The notes beneath the pieces were generated by a model. The model was not told the DNA's origin and searched no databases. It saw only the letters and a program-made list of their open reading frames with translations. A stretch of 64,000 nt of DNA from Candidatus Metalachnospira gallinarum (GTDB taxonomy: Bacteria; Bacillota; Clostridia; Lachnospirales; Anaerotignaceae): the NCBI GenBank assembly GCA_904378045.1, contig CAJFHC010000008.1, forward strand, positions 1 to 64,000, given 5' to 3'. Below, piece by piece: positions 35,939-44,912 of the stretch. Position 1 is the stretch's first letter. Every line of letters starts with the position of its first letter. A program made the translations under genes and the position numbers.

Positions 35939-36136
35939 TTAATCTTCTTTTTTGTCAGCCGCGCTGATTATCTTTTTAAAGTTTTTCTCAAACTTTACCC
36001 TCGGCAGCATGACCATATGTCCGCAGCCGCAGCACTTTATCCTGAAATCCATTCCTACCCTCAGTATCTCCCATGAGTCCGAGCCGCAGGGATGCTTCTT
36101 TTTCATCTGAACTATATCTCCGACAGAAAAATCCAT
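35939..36136 (-). CDS. DUF951-type small protein
   Basis: The 65-residue protein reads FSVGDIVQMKKKHPCGSDSW, then RIKCCGCGHMVMLPR, the conserved pattern of the DUF951 family, with four Cys that may bind zinc. The ATG at 36136 is chosen because AGGAGG ends six bases before it, while the ATG at 36142 touches the site. It lies 5 bp after the MscS gene and is probably co-transcribed, as is common in Firmicutes. Role unknown, possibly nucleic-acid binding. Confidence 0.85.
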   Translation of the reverse strand: MDFSVGDIVQMKKKHPCGSDSWEILRVGMDFRIKCCGCGHMVMLPRVKFEKNFKKIISAADKKED

Positions 36137-36147
36137 ATCCATCCTCC

Positions 36148-36942
36148 TCAGCCGTTTATTATGCGCACGGTCCTCTGGGGATATGGTATTGTTATACCCT
36201 CGGCGTCAAATCTCTTTTTGATCCTCAGCCTGAGATCCCTTTCGACCTTATAATTTTCCTTTACCCTGCACTTTACAACTATCCTTATTGTAACGGCCGA
36301 ATCATCCAGTCCCGTTATGCCAAGGACATTAGGTTCCTCCAGCATACCGTCGGATTCGGCATAGGCCTTCGCCATCTCGTCTTTCAAAACCTCTATGGCG
36401 TTGTCGGCGTCGTCCTCGTAGGATATTCCCACGTCTACGACGGCGTTTATAAAGTCCTTACACTTATTGACCACCGTTGATATTGTTCCGTTCGGCACTA
36501 TATATACGGTACCGTCAACGTCCCTTAGTCTTGTTGTCCTCATGGTGACCGACTCCACCGTTCCGGTACAGCCGTTTATTTCCACGATGTCGCCGACATT
36601 GAACTGTTCCTCCACAAGGATAAATATGCCGGCGATAATATCCGAAACGACGTTCTGCGCGCCCAAGCCTATGGCTACGGCCACAGAGCCCGAAACCGCC
36701 GCCAGAGAAGCATCGGACACCCCAAGCTGTGAAAGTATGCTTAAAACGCCTATGAAATAAACAATGAATATGACCACGCTTGTCGTTACCGTTTTAAGCG
36801 TTTTGACCTTTCCCTCGCTTTTTATTATCCCGTTTTTCCCGAATTTGGTCAGCGAAAAAATCTTATCTATTATTTTTCTGCCGAATTTAGCCGCTATATA
36901 GCATATCGCGGCCGTTATAAGGCAGTACAGTATTTTTAGCAT
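36148..36942 (-). CDS. Small-conductance mechanosensitive channel (MscS family)
   Basis: The 264-residue channel has two or three N-terminal membrane helices. The pore helix reads SLAAVSGSVAVAIGLGAQNV, followed by the beta domain with IFILVEEQFNVGDIVEINGCTG and TTRLRDVDGTVYIVPNG. The C-terminal ferredoxin-like domain ends ITIPYPQRTVRI. It releases solutes on hypo-osmotic shock. The ATG at 36942 has GGGGAGG at 7 bases; the start region lies inside the end of the upstream amidotransferase gene (56-bp overlap). Confidence 0.92.
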   Translation of the reverse strand: MLKILYCLITAAICYIAAKFGRKIIDKIFSLTKFGKNGIIKSEGKVKTLKTVTTSVVIFIVYFIGVLSILSQLGVSDASLAAVSGSVAVAIGLGAQNVVSDIIAGIFILVEEQFNVGDIVEINGCTGTVESVTMRTTRLRDVDGTVYIVPNGTISTVVNKCKDFINAVVDVGISYEDDADNAIEVLKDEMAKAYAESDGMLEEPNVLGITGLDDSAVTIRIVVKCRVKENYKVERDLRLRIKKRFDAEGITIPYPQRTVRIING

Positions 36943-37612
36943 CTCCATACCTCCCCGCGGCCTCAACCAAGGCTCTGAATATTCTCATTTGTTTTTCGTC
37001 ACCGCAAAGATATTCCGGGTGCCACTGGACGCCCAGAACAAATCCGTCCCTTCCCTCTACCGCTTCTGCCCATCCGTCATCGGACATAGCCGATACGTTA
37101 AGCCCAGGGCACTCTCCGGCAGACTGATGGTGGAAGGAATTGACCGGTATTCTTTCGGTTTTTACTATATCGTAAAGCAAGCTGTTCTTTTTTATATTTA
37201 CATAATGGGACGTTTCTTGTTTCGGAACACTTTGGCCGTGACCTTCTATGTGCTGGATTATATGCCCTCCGAAAGCCGCGGCTATGACCTGCTCTCCCCG
37301 GCAGATGCCAAGTATCGGTATTCCCTTTTTTGCGGCGCGCTTCACAAGCTCAAGCTCAAATCTGTCCCTCTCAAGGCATATAAATCCCCGATGTTCCCTG
37401 TCCGGCTCATCTCCGCTGAGCGAAGGCTCGATGTCTCCTCCGCCGGAAAGAAGTATGCCGTCCGCCCTTTCGGCCAGTTCATCAGCCCTGAAATAGTCCG
37501 CCGCCAGCGCCAGCCCTCCGGCCGCCTCCACGGCTCTGAAACAGACCCTCGAGAGCTTAATCTCCTCCAAGTCATCCGTTACCGAGGGCGAAACTATTAT
37601 TAACGGTCTCAT
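36887..37612 (-). CDS. Class I glutamine amidotransferase-like peptidase C26 (gamma-glutamyl-GABA hydrolase type)
   Basis: The 241-residue protein has the C26 layout: LLSGGGDIEPSLSGDEPD, the nucleophile in ILGICRGEQVIAAAFGG, and the His/Glu pair in LGVQWHPEY. This matches PuuD-like hydrolases that cleave gamma-glutamyl-gamma-aminobutyrate or related compounds. The last ~25 residues (GDAKNTVLPYNGRDMLYSG) extend past the fold and overlap the MscS gene start by 56 bp, an unusually long overlap. AAGGAG precedes the ATG. Substrate is an inference. Confidence 0.86.
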   Translation of the reverse strand: MRPLIIVSPSVTDDLEEIKLSRVCFRAVEAAGGLALAADYFRADELAERADGILLSGGGDIEPSLSGDEPDREHRGFICLERDRFELELVKRAAKKGIPILGICRGEQVIAAAFGGHIIQHIEGHGQSVPKQETSHYVNIKKNSLLYDIVKTERIPVNSFHHQSAGECPGLNVSAMSDDGWAEAVEGRDGFVLGVQWHPEYLCGDEKQMRIFRALVEAAGRYGDAKNTVLPYNGRDMLYSG

Positions 37613-37801
37613 TTACCTTTCTCCTTATAAAACGCTTTCTTTAGTATTCTATCATATAAATTTCAGAAATACACTATTTTTTTATCCGCCGTAACGGATG
37701 TTTTTAATGATTACAAATCAATTACACCTATTTAAAAATCATTTCAAATATGGTAAGATATGCGTTAAGATGTATTTATTTTGACAACTGGGGGTAAATA
37801 A

Positions 37802-38497
37802 ATGAATAAAATAGGCATAATAGGCGCCATGTCCGAAGAGCTTGCTCTTATAAAAAGCTCTATGAAAGCCGAAAGCTCGTTTAAAAAGGCCGGATATGAG
37901 TTTTTTTCCGGAAGCCTCGGAAACAAGGAAGTTATAGTCGTTCTCTCGGGCATAGGAAAGGTCAACGCCGCCGTCTGCACTCAGATACTTATTGATAAAT
38001 TCGGCGTTGACGCCGTTATCAATACCGGTGTCGCAGGATGTCTCGGAGACGGCATAACCATCGGAGACGTTGTAATATCCATCGACGCCCAGCAGCACGA
38101 TCTGGACTGCTCTCCCTTCGGAGATCCCGTGGGGACGATACCGAGAATGGACGTAAGCGTATTTAAGGCCGATGAAAAACTTATCAAAGCTGCCGTCAAG
38201 GCATCCGAAAAGGTCATAAGAGGCAGGACATTTACGGGGCGGGTTTTGAGCGGCGATCAGGTAATCGCGGACTCGGAGACAAAAAACAGATTGAAGTCCC
38301 TGTTTGGCGGAAGCTGCGCCGAAATGGAAGGAGCCGCCATAGCTCACGTCTGTCATCTTAACGGCGTGCCGTTTGTGATAATAAGAAACATTTCTGATTC
38401 GGCCGATGAAAGCTCGGATATGGATTATCCTGAGTTTGAAAAGGAAGCGGCCCATAATTCCGGCGCTATAGTAATAGAAATGATGAATCTTTTGTAA
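37802..38497 (+). CDS. mtnN: 5'-methylthioadenosine/S-adenosylhomocysteine nucleosidase
   Basis: The enzyme splits MTA and SAH in the activated methyl cycle. The 231-residue protein has IGIIGAMSEELALIKSSM, SGIGKVNAAVCTQILID, INTGVAGCLGDGITIGDVVI, FGGSCAEMEGAAIAHVC with the ribose-binding Glu, and IIRNISDSADESSDMD with the catalytic Asp. GGGGG lies before the ATG. Single gene. Confidence 0.97.
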   Translation: MNKIGIIGAMSEELALIKSSMKAESSFKKAGYEFFSGSLGNKEVIVVLSGIGKVNAAVCTQILIDKFGVDAVINTGVAGCLGDGITIGDVVISIDAQQHDLDCSPFGDPVGTIPRMDVSVFKADEKLIKAAVKASEKVIRGRTFTGRVLSGDQVIADSETKNRLKSLFGGSCAEMEGAAIAHVCHLNGVPFVIIRNISDSADESSDMDYPEFEKEAAHNSGAIVIEMMNLL

Positions 38498-38569
38498 TAT
38501 TACGGCGGTTTTATGTATTCCGTATTTATATTTGCGAAAAAATTTCGTTCGGATTTTTGATATATCTGC

Positions 38570-38575
38570 TATAAT
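38570..38575 (+). promoter_or_regulatory. Extended -10 promoter of the VanW gene
   Basis: TATAAT with the extension TGC directly upstream lies 23 bases before the VanW-family ATG. No good -35 is visible; an extended -10 can work without one. Confidence 0.4.
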
Positions 38576-38598
38576 TCAGAAACAAGGAGTGATCTAAT

Positions 38599-39420
38599 AT
38601 GAACAATTTAATCGGAGCCCTTATCGTATCTCTTTCCCTCGGAAGCGCCGTGCCTCCTTCAGAGGCCGTCGATCCCAACGACTATCTTCCAAGCGTAGAA
38701 GAGGACGGAAGCATAGTGATCGGCCCCACGGAAGCTGAGAAGGCCGCCGAGGAGGAGCGTCTCCGCCTTGAGGAGGAAGCCAGAAAGGCCGAGGAGGAAA
38801 GAAAAAGACAGGAAGAGATGGCTAAGGATCCCGCCAATCTCAATTATGAATACGATATCGCCTCCTACATAACCTATTACAGCCAGCGAGCCAGCGACGC
38901 CAACAGGAACTTCAATATGCAGCTTGCCTGCGACGCAATAAACGGCGAGATAATCGTTCCCGGAGAGGAATTTTCCTATAACGACACCGTTCTCAGCAAG
39001 AGGGATCCCAATAACGATTATAAGCCTGCCGGCGTAATCAGCGGCGGAAAAATGGTAAACGCCATAGGCGGAGGCATCTGCCAGGTTTCAACCACCCTAT
39101 TTGACGCGGCTCTCTATTCCGGAATGACGATCACGGACAGAAGGAACCATTCCCTCAGAGTAGGCTATGTTCCCGCCGGAATGGACGCGACCTGTTCATG
39201 GGGAACAATAGATTTCTGTTTCAGAAACGACCTCCCAATGCCCGTTAAGATTGAGGCTGTAATGAACAACGGCACAATGAAGATCCGTTTCCTCGCTCCG
39301 GAAGATCCCCAGCTTGGCGATATCAAGCTGAACGTGACATATTCCAACGGAGTATACACCCTCACCAGATCCAGAAACGGAGTTGTGGACTATACAACGA
39401 CCAGCGTATACAGGGGCTGA
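38599..39420 (+). CDS. VanW-family secreted protein
   Basis: The 273-residue protein starts with a weak signal-like stretch (NNLIGALIVSLSLGSAVPPSE), then a charged helical segment rich in E, K and R (about 45-78). The VanW domain follows with GEEFSYNDTVLSKRDP, GGGICQVSTTLFDAALYSG, RRNHSLRVGYVPAGMDATCS and FRNDLPMPVKIEAV. VanW proteins occur in vancomycin clusters and widely in Clostridia, probably acting on the cell wall; activity is unknown. AAGGAG precedes the ATG. Single gene with terminator. Confidence 0.88.
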   Translation: MNNLIGALIVSLSLGSAVPPSEAVDPNDYLPSVEEDGSIVIGPTEAEKAAEEERLRLEEEARKAEEERKRQEEMAKDPANLNYEYDIASYITYYSQRASDANRNFNMQLACDAINGEIIVPGEEFSYNDTVLSKRDPNNDYKPAGVISGGKMVNAIGGGICQVSTTLFDAALYSGMTITDRRNHSLRVGYVPAGMDATCSWGTIDFCFRNDLPMPVKIEAVMNNGTMKIRFLAPEDPQLGDIKLNVTYSNGVYTLTRSRNGVVDYTTTSVYRG

Positions 39421-39440
39421 AAAATAAATAAAATATAAAA

Positions 39441-39488
39441 AGGCGGCGGCTCAGAATCGGAATTTCCCATTGAGCGCGCCGTCTTTTT
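39441..39488 (+). terminator. Terminator between the VanW and dehydrogenase genes
   Basis: GGCGGCGGCTCA...TGAGCGCGCCGTC forms the stem, followed by TTTTTTA. It serves the VanW gene and overlaps the end of the opposing dehydrogenase gene. Confidence 0.75.
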
Positions 39489-40420
39489 TATATTATCCTG
39501 TTTTTAAGTTCTTTTCCTTCGGTCAAGGCTTTAAGATTGTCATATACAAGCTCATATACTCTTTTGTTCATATAGTTTGAGCCTGAGCATATATGGGGAG
39601 AAATAAGCAGATTATCCAGCTTCCAGAGCCTGCTGTTCTCCGGCAGGGGCTCTTTTTCAAACACGTCGAGAGCCGCTCCGAGAATTGATCCGTTCTCAAG
39701 CACGTCGGCCAGAGCTTCCGTGTCAACGCTAAGTCCCCTTCCGATGTTGATGAGCACGCTCTTTTTATGCATTTTTTCAAGAATATCTCTGTTTATTATA
39801 TACTTTGAGCCGTCGTTGAGCGGAAGGGCGACAATTATAACGTCAAGTTCACCGGCCATATCTTCAAACTCTCCGATTTTATGGATGCTGTCAAAATACT
39901 CCGCTTCTTTTCCGCTTCTGTTAAAGCCTATGGTCACGGCGTCAAACGCCTTGAGCCTTTTGGCGATCTGAACTCCTATACTGCCCGTGCCGAGTATTCC
40001 GATTTTTTTATCTGTGATCTCCTGAAGCCTGAATTCTCTCTGCCACAGTCCTTCCCTCTGCTGCTTATAATACAGAGGCGCTTTTTTATATATTTCCAGC
40101 AGTCTCATTATGGCGAACTCGGATATCGGAACGCTGTATACGTCCCTCGCGTTGCAGAACATAACTCCATTTTGTCTGAGTTTTTCCAGCGGTATCGTCT
40201 CATATCCCGCGGAAGTGGCCTGAAACAACCTCAGATTAGTGAATTTATCGGGATCGCTGCCCTTGAACGGGTCAAGCCCGACAAGAACGTCGCAGCCATA
40301 CTCTTCTGCTGTAAATTCCTCCGTCTCGGCTCCGTGATCTATTATCTCATAGCCAAGCGACTGTATTTTTTCTCTTATGTCGTCATGAAACTTCTGAGCC
40401 TTTGTCAATACGACCTTCAT
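39488..40420 (-). CDS. D-isomer-specific 2-hydroxyacid dehydrogenase
   Basis: The 310-residue NAD enzyme has the Rossmann motif IGILGTGSIGVQIAKRLKAF, the catalytic Arg in INIGRGLSVDTEALADVL, Glu in FEKEPLPENSRLW and His in LLISPHICSGSN. The start at 40420 (MKVVLTKAQKF) follows GGAGGG. It directly follows a family III CoA transferase (20-bp gap). In amino-acid-fermenting Clostridia (LdhA-HadA) this pair makes 2-hydroxyacids and activates them as CoA esters. That role is a hypothesis here; the dehydratase genes are absent. Confidence 0.9.
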   Translation of the reverse strand: MKVVLTKAQKFHDDIREKIQSLGYEIIDHGAETEEFTAEEYGCDVLVGLDPFKGSDPDKFTNLRLFQATSAGYETIPLEKLRQNGVMFCNARDVYSVPISEFAIMRLLEIYKKAPLYYKQQREGLWQREFRLQEITDKKIGILGTGSIGVQIAKRLKAFDAVTIGFNRSGKEAEYFDSIHKIGEFEDMAGELDVIIVALPLNDGSKYIINRDILEKMHKKSVLINIGRGLSVDTEALADVLENGSILGAALDVFEKEPLPENSRLWKLDNLLISPHICSGSNYMNKRVYELVYDNLKALTEGKELKNRII

Positions 40421-40439
40421 ATTTTCCCTCCGGTACATA

Positions 40440-41666
40440 TCAATCGTGCTGTTTAATTACTCCATCGGCGATCAATTTTGCGATCTCGTCATCGCTGTAT
40501 CCAAGTTCTTTGACTATCTGCGCCGAATGTTCTCCAAGAAGAGGGGCATGATCCGTGTCGGGGGACTGATTATTGTCAAACTGAACGGGCGTTGTGGGAA
40601 GCATGAATGATCTTCCGCTCTTCATTTTAAATTCCTTGACGAAATTATTTGCGATCGCCTGCTCGTCTGTGGCGATATCTTTCCACTGGAGCGTCCTCTC
40701 AAAGGCGATGTCAGCCTCTGTTAGCTTCTGAGCCCAGTATTCCCTGTCATGGAGCTTGAACTGTTCCTCGATCCTTCTGCAGCAGTGCTCAAGTATTTTG
40801 GGATCCGACGTAACAGCCTTGATCGTTCTGTAGTTGGGATCGTTTTTGATGTCATCCAGTCCGAATATGTCGCAGAATACATCCCAGTATCTTTCAAACG
40901 CGAGGACGGTGAGTGTTATCCATTTTCCGTCGCTGCATCTGTATGAGTTGATAAGGGGGTTAGCGGGTTCATAACGCGACTGGGGATATTTTACTCCGAA
41001 CTGCGTTCCAATTATCATAAGGGAGTTTGCCCAGATAGACGTTCCATAAAGGGAAACAACTATCTTTTCGCCGATGCCCGTATTTTTTGCCTTGAGTATT
41101 CCGGCCAGAACTCCGGAAGCGAGGGCAAGACCAGTAGTATGGTCTCCCGTCGCCAAAGGCGCCGTTGCGGGAGCGTTTTCATCGGGAGACATATCAATAA
41201 GCGCGCCGCCCTTAGCCCAGAACGCGACTACGTCGTAACCGGGTCTGGGAGCGTCCTTTCCATATAAGCCGTATCCGGAAATAACGCCGACAACGAGCTT
41301 GGGATATTTTTTATGGAGCGTCTCATAGTCAAGACCAAGTTTCTTAAGAGATCCGGCTCTTACGTTTGAAACAAAGGCGTCGGCCTCTGAAAGGAGCTTC
41401 TGCATTATCTCCATACCTTTTTCGGTCTTAAGATCTATGGAAATATCCCTCTTGTTTCCGTTCTCATATTCCCAGACGGGGTTTTCGTCCTCCGTATAGG
41501 GCGTATCCGCGAGGTTGACGCCGAATCCTCTCATAGGATCTCCGGAAAGCCCTTCGACCTTTATAACGTCCGCTCCCCAGTCAGCAAGCAGCCTTACCGA
41601 TACCGGAGCGGCGGCATATGTCGTAAAGTCAATGATCTTTATTCCTTTTAATAAATCTCCCTGCAT
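40440..41666 (-). CDS. Family III CoA transferase (CaiB/BaiF type)
   Basis: The 408-residue enzyme moves CoA between carboxylic acids. It has IKIIDFTTYAAAPVSVRLLADWGADVIKVE (in parts: ADWGADVIKVE), NKRDISIDLKTEKG, the catalytic Asp in LATGDHTTGLALASGVLAGI, and DGKWITLTVLAFERYWDVFC. GGAGGA precedes the ATG. It lies 28 bp after hisS with no visible terminator, so it may ride on the hemZ-hisS transcript, and is followed by the 2-hydroxyacid dehydrogenase gene. Substrates may include aromatic or branched 2-hydroxyacids; unproven. Confidence 0.93.
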   Translation of the reverse strand: MQGDLLKGIKIIDFTTYAAAPVSVRLLADWGADVIKVEGLSGDPMRGFGVNLADTPYTEDENPVWEYENGNKRDISIDLKTEKGMEIMQKLLSEADAFVSNVRAGSLKKLGLDYETLHKKYPKLVVGVISGYGLYGKDAPRPGYDVVAFWAKGGALIDMSPDENAPATAPLATGDHTTGLALASGVLAGILKAKNTGIGEKIVVSLYGTSIWANSLMIIGTQFGVKYPQSRYEPANPLINSYRCSDGKWITLTVLAFERYWDVFCDIFGLDDIKNDPNYRTIKAVTSDPKILEHCCRRIEEQFKLHDREYWAQKLTEADIAFERTLQWKDIATDEQAIANNFVKEFKMKSGRSFMLPTTPVQFDNNQSPDTDHAPLLGEHSAQIVKELGYSDDEIAKLIADGVIKQHD

Positions 41667-41694
41667 TTATTTTCCTCCTTACAGCTTATTATTT

Positions 41695-42960
41695 TTATCC
41701 CTTTGTCTTTTTCACCATTATATCAAAGAGTTCCGAAACCTTTACGGTCTCCTCCTCTCCGTTTTCCATATTCTTGAGCTTCGCCTCGTCGTTATCTATC
41801 TCGTTGTCCCCGAGTATGACGGAATAAGCCGCTCCGATCTTGTTTGCGTATTTCATCTGAGCCTTGACGCTTCTACCTACGCTGTCGCCCTCGGCTTTTA
41901 TTCCCGCCGAACGCAGGCGGTAGGCCAGAGCCTGTCCCTTTATAAGGCCCTTATTGCCGATCGCTCCGATGTATATGTCTCTTTCCGGCTTTTTCTCGAA
42001 GCTGCCGTTCTGAGCCTCCAGCACAAGAAGCAGCCTTTCTATTCCCACGGCGAATCCGGCCGCTCCCGCGGGCTGTCCTCCGCATTCGGCGATAAGATTG
42101 TCATATCTTCCTCCGCCGCACACCGTTCCCTGTGCTCCTATGCCGTTGGACACAAACTCGAATACCGTCCTTGTATAATAATCAAGACCTCTTACGATCT
42201 TGTCGTCCACCTCGTATTTTATACCCATCTCGTCAAGTATCGCCTTGACCGTCTCAAAATGCTCTCTGCATTCGGGGCCGAGATAATCAAGCACGACGGG
42301 AGCGTCTGCTATTATTTTCTGGCATTTTTCTTCCTTGCAGTCCAGCACCCTGAGAGGGTTCTTCTCAAATCTGGATTTACAGTCATCGCACATCCTGTCA
42401 ATGTTGCCGCCGATGTACTCCCTGAGAGCCTTGTTATATTTCTGCCTACACTCCGGCCCTCCGAGACTGTTTATTTTAAGCGCCACGTCATTTATTCCGA
42501 GTCTTTTCAAAAGCTCGGCGGCCACGGAAATGACCTCAGCGTCAAGGGCGGGGCTGTATGATCCCAGCATTTCCACGCCAAACTGGTGGAACTGTCTCTG
42601 TCTGCCCTTCTGCGTATTTTCATATCTGAACATGGGTCCTATATAATAATATCTCGTGGGCTGAGGATTGTTGTATATTCCGTGCTCTATGTAGCTTCTG
42701 GCTGCTCCGGCTGTTCCCTCGGGTCTTAATGTTACGCTTCTGTCTCCCTTGTCCTTAAACGTGTACATTTCCTTCTGGACAATGTCCGTCGTCTCGCCGA
42801 CGCCTCTTAAAAACAGCTCCGTATGCTCGAACATGGGTGTTCTCAACTCTCCTATGCCGAAGTCGTCGCATATGCCGCGCATAACGGCCTCCACCCTCTG
42901 CCATTCGTCCATATACGCACCGTAAATATCCTTGGTTCCCTTAGGCGCTTCTGTAAGCAT
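41695..42960 (-). CDS. hisS: Histidyl-tRNA synthetase
   Basis: The 421-residue class II synthetase shows PKGTKDIYGAYMDEWQRVE, motif 2 FRYENTQKGRQRQFHQFGVE, the histidine loops VRGLDYYTRTVFEFVS and CGGGRYDNLIAECGG, motif 3 GFAVGIERLLLVLE and a C-terminal anticodon domain. The start at 42960 follows GGGAGG; the frame upstream to 42978 includes that site. It follows hemZ by 18 bp. Confidence 0.97.
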   Translation of the reverse strand: MLTEAPKGTKDIYGAYMDEWQRVEAVMRGICDDFGIGELRTPMFEHTELFLRGVGETTDIVQKEMYTFKDKGDRSVTLRPEGTAGAARSYIEHGIYNNPQPTRYYYIGPMFRYENTQKGRQRQFHQFGVEMLGSYSPALDAEVISVAAELLKRLGINDVALKINSLGGPECRQKYNKALREYIGGNIDRMCDDCKSRFEKNPLRVLDCKEEKCQKIIADAPVVLDYLGPECREHFETVKAILDEMGIKYEVDDKIVRGLDYYTRTVFEFVSNGIGAQGTVCGGGRYDNLIAECGGQPAGAAGFAVGIERLLLVLEAQNGSFEKKPERDIYIGAIGNKGLIKGQALAYRLRSAGIKAEGDSVGRSVKAQMKYANKIGAAYSVILGDNEIDNDEAKLKNMENGEEETVKVSELFDIMVKKTKG

Positions 42961-42978
42961 TTCTTTTCCTCCCGTCAA

Positions 42979-44400
42979 TTACATTCCTTTTCTTTTTCTG
43001 TCTATCATCTCATCGATACGGGCGATATACTCGTCCACGTTTTTTACGTTGAATATCCTGTCTATACGTCCGCTCACCGGGTCACAGAGCTTTGTGGACG
43101 CTCCCGCTCCGGCGGCGAATATCGTCTGTGTCTCTTCCATTATAACCACATTGTAGAAGCTTTCAAAGCCTTTTTTCGCGTATCCCACATTTTCAAAGCT
43201 GCCGAGCATATTTTTCTGCCTGTACATGTAATACGGATGAAGGCCCATATTCCTTGCTCCGAATGAAGAAATGTCTATCATTTTCTCCATAAGCACGGCC
43301 TTTGTAAGATCGTAGTCCCCAAGGTTTTCTCTGAGCCTTGACGCGCGCTTGACAGCCAGAGTATGTACCGTCAGATTTTCCGGCGCCAGCTCGGCTATGT
43401 CCTCCATGGTCTTTGTTACCTCCGCTTCGCCCTCCTCCGGAAGGCCGAGGATAAGATCCATATTTATATTCTCATGTCCGGTTTCTCTTGCCTGATAGTA
43501 TACCCTTCGTATATCCTCCACAGTATGAGCCCTGCCTATGAGTCTCAGAGTCTTTTCGTTCATTGTCTGGGGATTTATGGATATCCTTCCGGCTCCGCCG
43601 TCCTTTATCGCTCTCAGCTTATCCGGCGTTATCGTGTCCGGCCTTCCCGCCTCCACGGTATATTCCATAAGACCCGACAGATCGAATATGTCTCCGATTG
43701 CACCCATAAGTCTTTTAAGCTGTTCCGCGCTCAGGGATGTGGGCGTTCCTCCTCCGATATATATGGAATCCAGGTGCTTTCCCTCGGCCTTTTCTCCCAG
43801 AAATCTCAATTCTTTTATGAGCGCGTCCAGATAAGCGTCCACTCTGTCCCTGTATTTATCCAGCGGATATGACGTAAACGAGCAATATAGGCACCTTGTA
43901 GGGCAGAACGGTATGCCGACATAAAGACTGACTCCGTTTGGATGAGCCTTTTTTAGTATATTCCTTTCCGCCAGAGCGACCTCTACCGCCAGATCGGCCT
44001 TTTCGTGCGACGCCTCATAAAGTCTTGTGAGCTTGCCGGCGCTTTCCTCCGGAGTCAGGCCCTCGTCCATATAGGCGTTGGCCTTTTTAGCCGGCCTTAT
44101 TCCGGTCATCATTCCCCAGGGCGGTATGTATGAACTTCTTTTTTTTAGCATATTATAAACGGCGGCCTTGAGCGCGTAGCCCTCGCCTTCCTCGTTTACT
44201 TCCGCTGTTTCCGAGCATACCGGCGCTCCGTTTTCATAAAGCTCAGCGACGGCGCGATCCCCGTTAAGAAAACTCCTTACGGTTATTCCTTCGTCTTGTA
44301 TGCCGTCCACCGGTTTGTATTTTTCATTGGGCATGAATATCTGAACCGCAGTCTGCACGTCGTTCATCCTGTCATGCCCGTCCATGTAAATGTATATCAT
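42979..44400 (-). CDS. hemZ: HemZ-type coproporphyrinogen dehydrogenase-like radical SAM protein
   Basis: The 473-residue protein has an N-terminal ~150-residue extension with YIPPWGMMTGIRPAK, typical of HemZ, then the radical SAM core with PFCPTRCLYCSFTSYP (C-x3-C-x2-C), SIYIGGGTPTSLSAEQLKRL and MDLILGLPEEGEAE. It belongs to the HemN-like group. Real coproporphyrinogen oxidase activity is uncertain for HemZ; many anaerobes keep it without full haem synthesis. It heads a unit with hisS, and a terminator separates it from dtd. Confidence 0.87.
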   Translation of the reverse strand: MIYIYMDGHDRMNDVQTAVQIFMPNEKYKPVDGIQDEGITVRSFLNGDRAVAELYENGAPVCSETAEVNEEGEGYALKAAVYNMLKKRSSYIPPWGMMTGIRPAKKANAYMDEGLTPEESAGKLTRLYEASHEKADLAVEVALAERNILKKAHPNGVSLYVGIPFCPTRCLYCSFTSYPLDKYRDRVDAYLDALIKELRFLGEKAEGKHLDSIYIGGGTPTSLSAEQLKRLMGAIGDIFDLSGLMEYTVEAGRPDTITPDKLRAIKDGGAGRISINPQTMNEKTLRLIGRAHTVEDIRRVYYQARETGHENINMDLILGLPEEGEAEVTKTMEDIAELAPENLTVHTLAVKRASRLRENLGDYDLTKAVLMEKMIDISSFGARNMGLHPYYMYRQKNMLGSFENVGYAKKGFESFYNVVIMEETQTIFAAGAGASTKLCDPVSGRIDRIFNVKNVDEYIARIDEMIDRKRKGM

Positions 44401-44413
44401 AATTTTACCTCAT

Positions 44414-44440
44414 AAAAAAGGGAACTTTTTGTTCCCTTTT
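44414..44440 (-). terminator. Terminator of the rel-dtd operon
   Basis: On the minus strand AAAAGGGAAC-aaaaa-GTTCCCTTTT followed by TTATG lies 10 bp after the dtd stop codon. Confidence 0.8.
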
Positions 44441-44450
44441 CAGCAAAATA

Positions 44451-44900
44451 TCAAAACAGTCTTTCACTGTCCAGAAGGATCGTTACCGGACCGTCGTTAA
44501 CAAGCTCAACCTTCATATGCGTTCTGAAAACTCCGCTTTCCACCTTAAGCGGATAACCTTTGGCCTTTTCAACGAGCCTTTCAAAAACGCTGTCCGCCTC
44601 ATCGGGAGAAGCCGCGGCGAAGTAACTCGGTCTCCTGCCCTTTCTGGCGTCCCCGTAAAGGGTGAAATTCGGCACAAGCAGCAGTCCTCCTCCGGTATCG
44701 AGCACGGAAAGGTTCAGCTTATCATTCTCGTCCTCATATATTCTCAGATTGACGAGTTTTTCAAGCATATAGTCCATGACCTTTTCATCATCATTTGGCA
44801 GTATGCCCACAAGAACCATAAGGCCGTTCCCTATTTCGCCTCTTATCTCTCCGTCCACGCTTACGCTTGCTCTCTCCACCTTCTGTATGACCATTCTCAT
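44451..44900 (-). CDS. dtd: D-aminoacyl-tRNA deacylase
   Basis: Dtd removes D-amino acids (and glycine from tRNA-Ala) from mischarged tRNAs. The 149-residue protein has MVIQKVERASVSVDGEI, the active-site LLVPNFTLYGDARKGRRPSY and the cross-subunit FRTHMKVELVNDGPVTILLD (both family marks, NxGPxT as NDGPVT). It lies 12 bp after rel, a classical pairing in Firmicutes. Confidence 0.97.
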   Translation of the reverse strand: MRMVIQKVERASVSVDGEIRGEIGNGLMVLVGILPNDDEKVMDYMLEKLVNLRIYEDENDKLNLSVLDTGGGLLLVPNFTLYGDARKGRRPSYFAAASPDEADSVFERLVEKAKGYPLKVESGVFRTHMKVELVNDGPVTILLDSERLF

Positions 44901-44912
44901 AAATCGTACCCC

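Noticed and set aside
38599-39420. Vancomycin resistance locus from the VanW gene.
   Set aside because: No vanH, vanA/B, vanX or vanRS genes are near; VanW domains are common in Clostridia without resistance.
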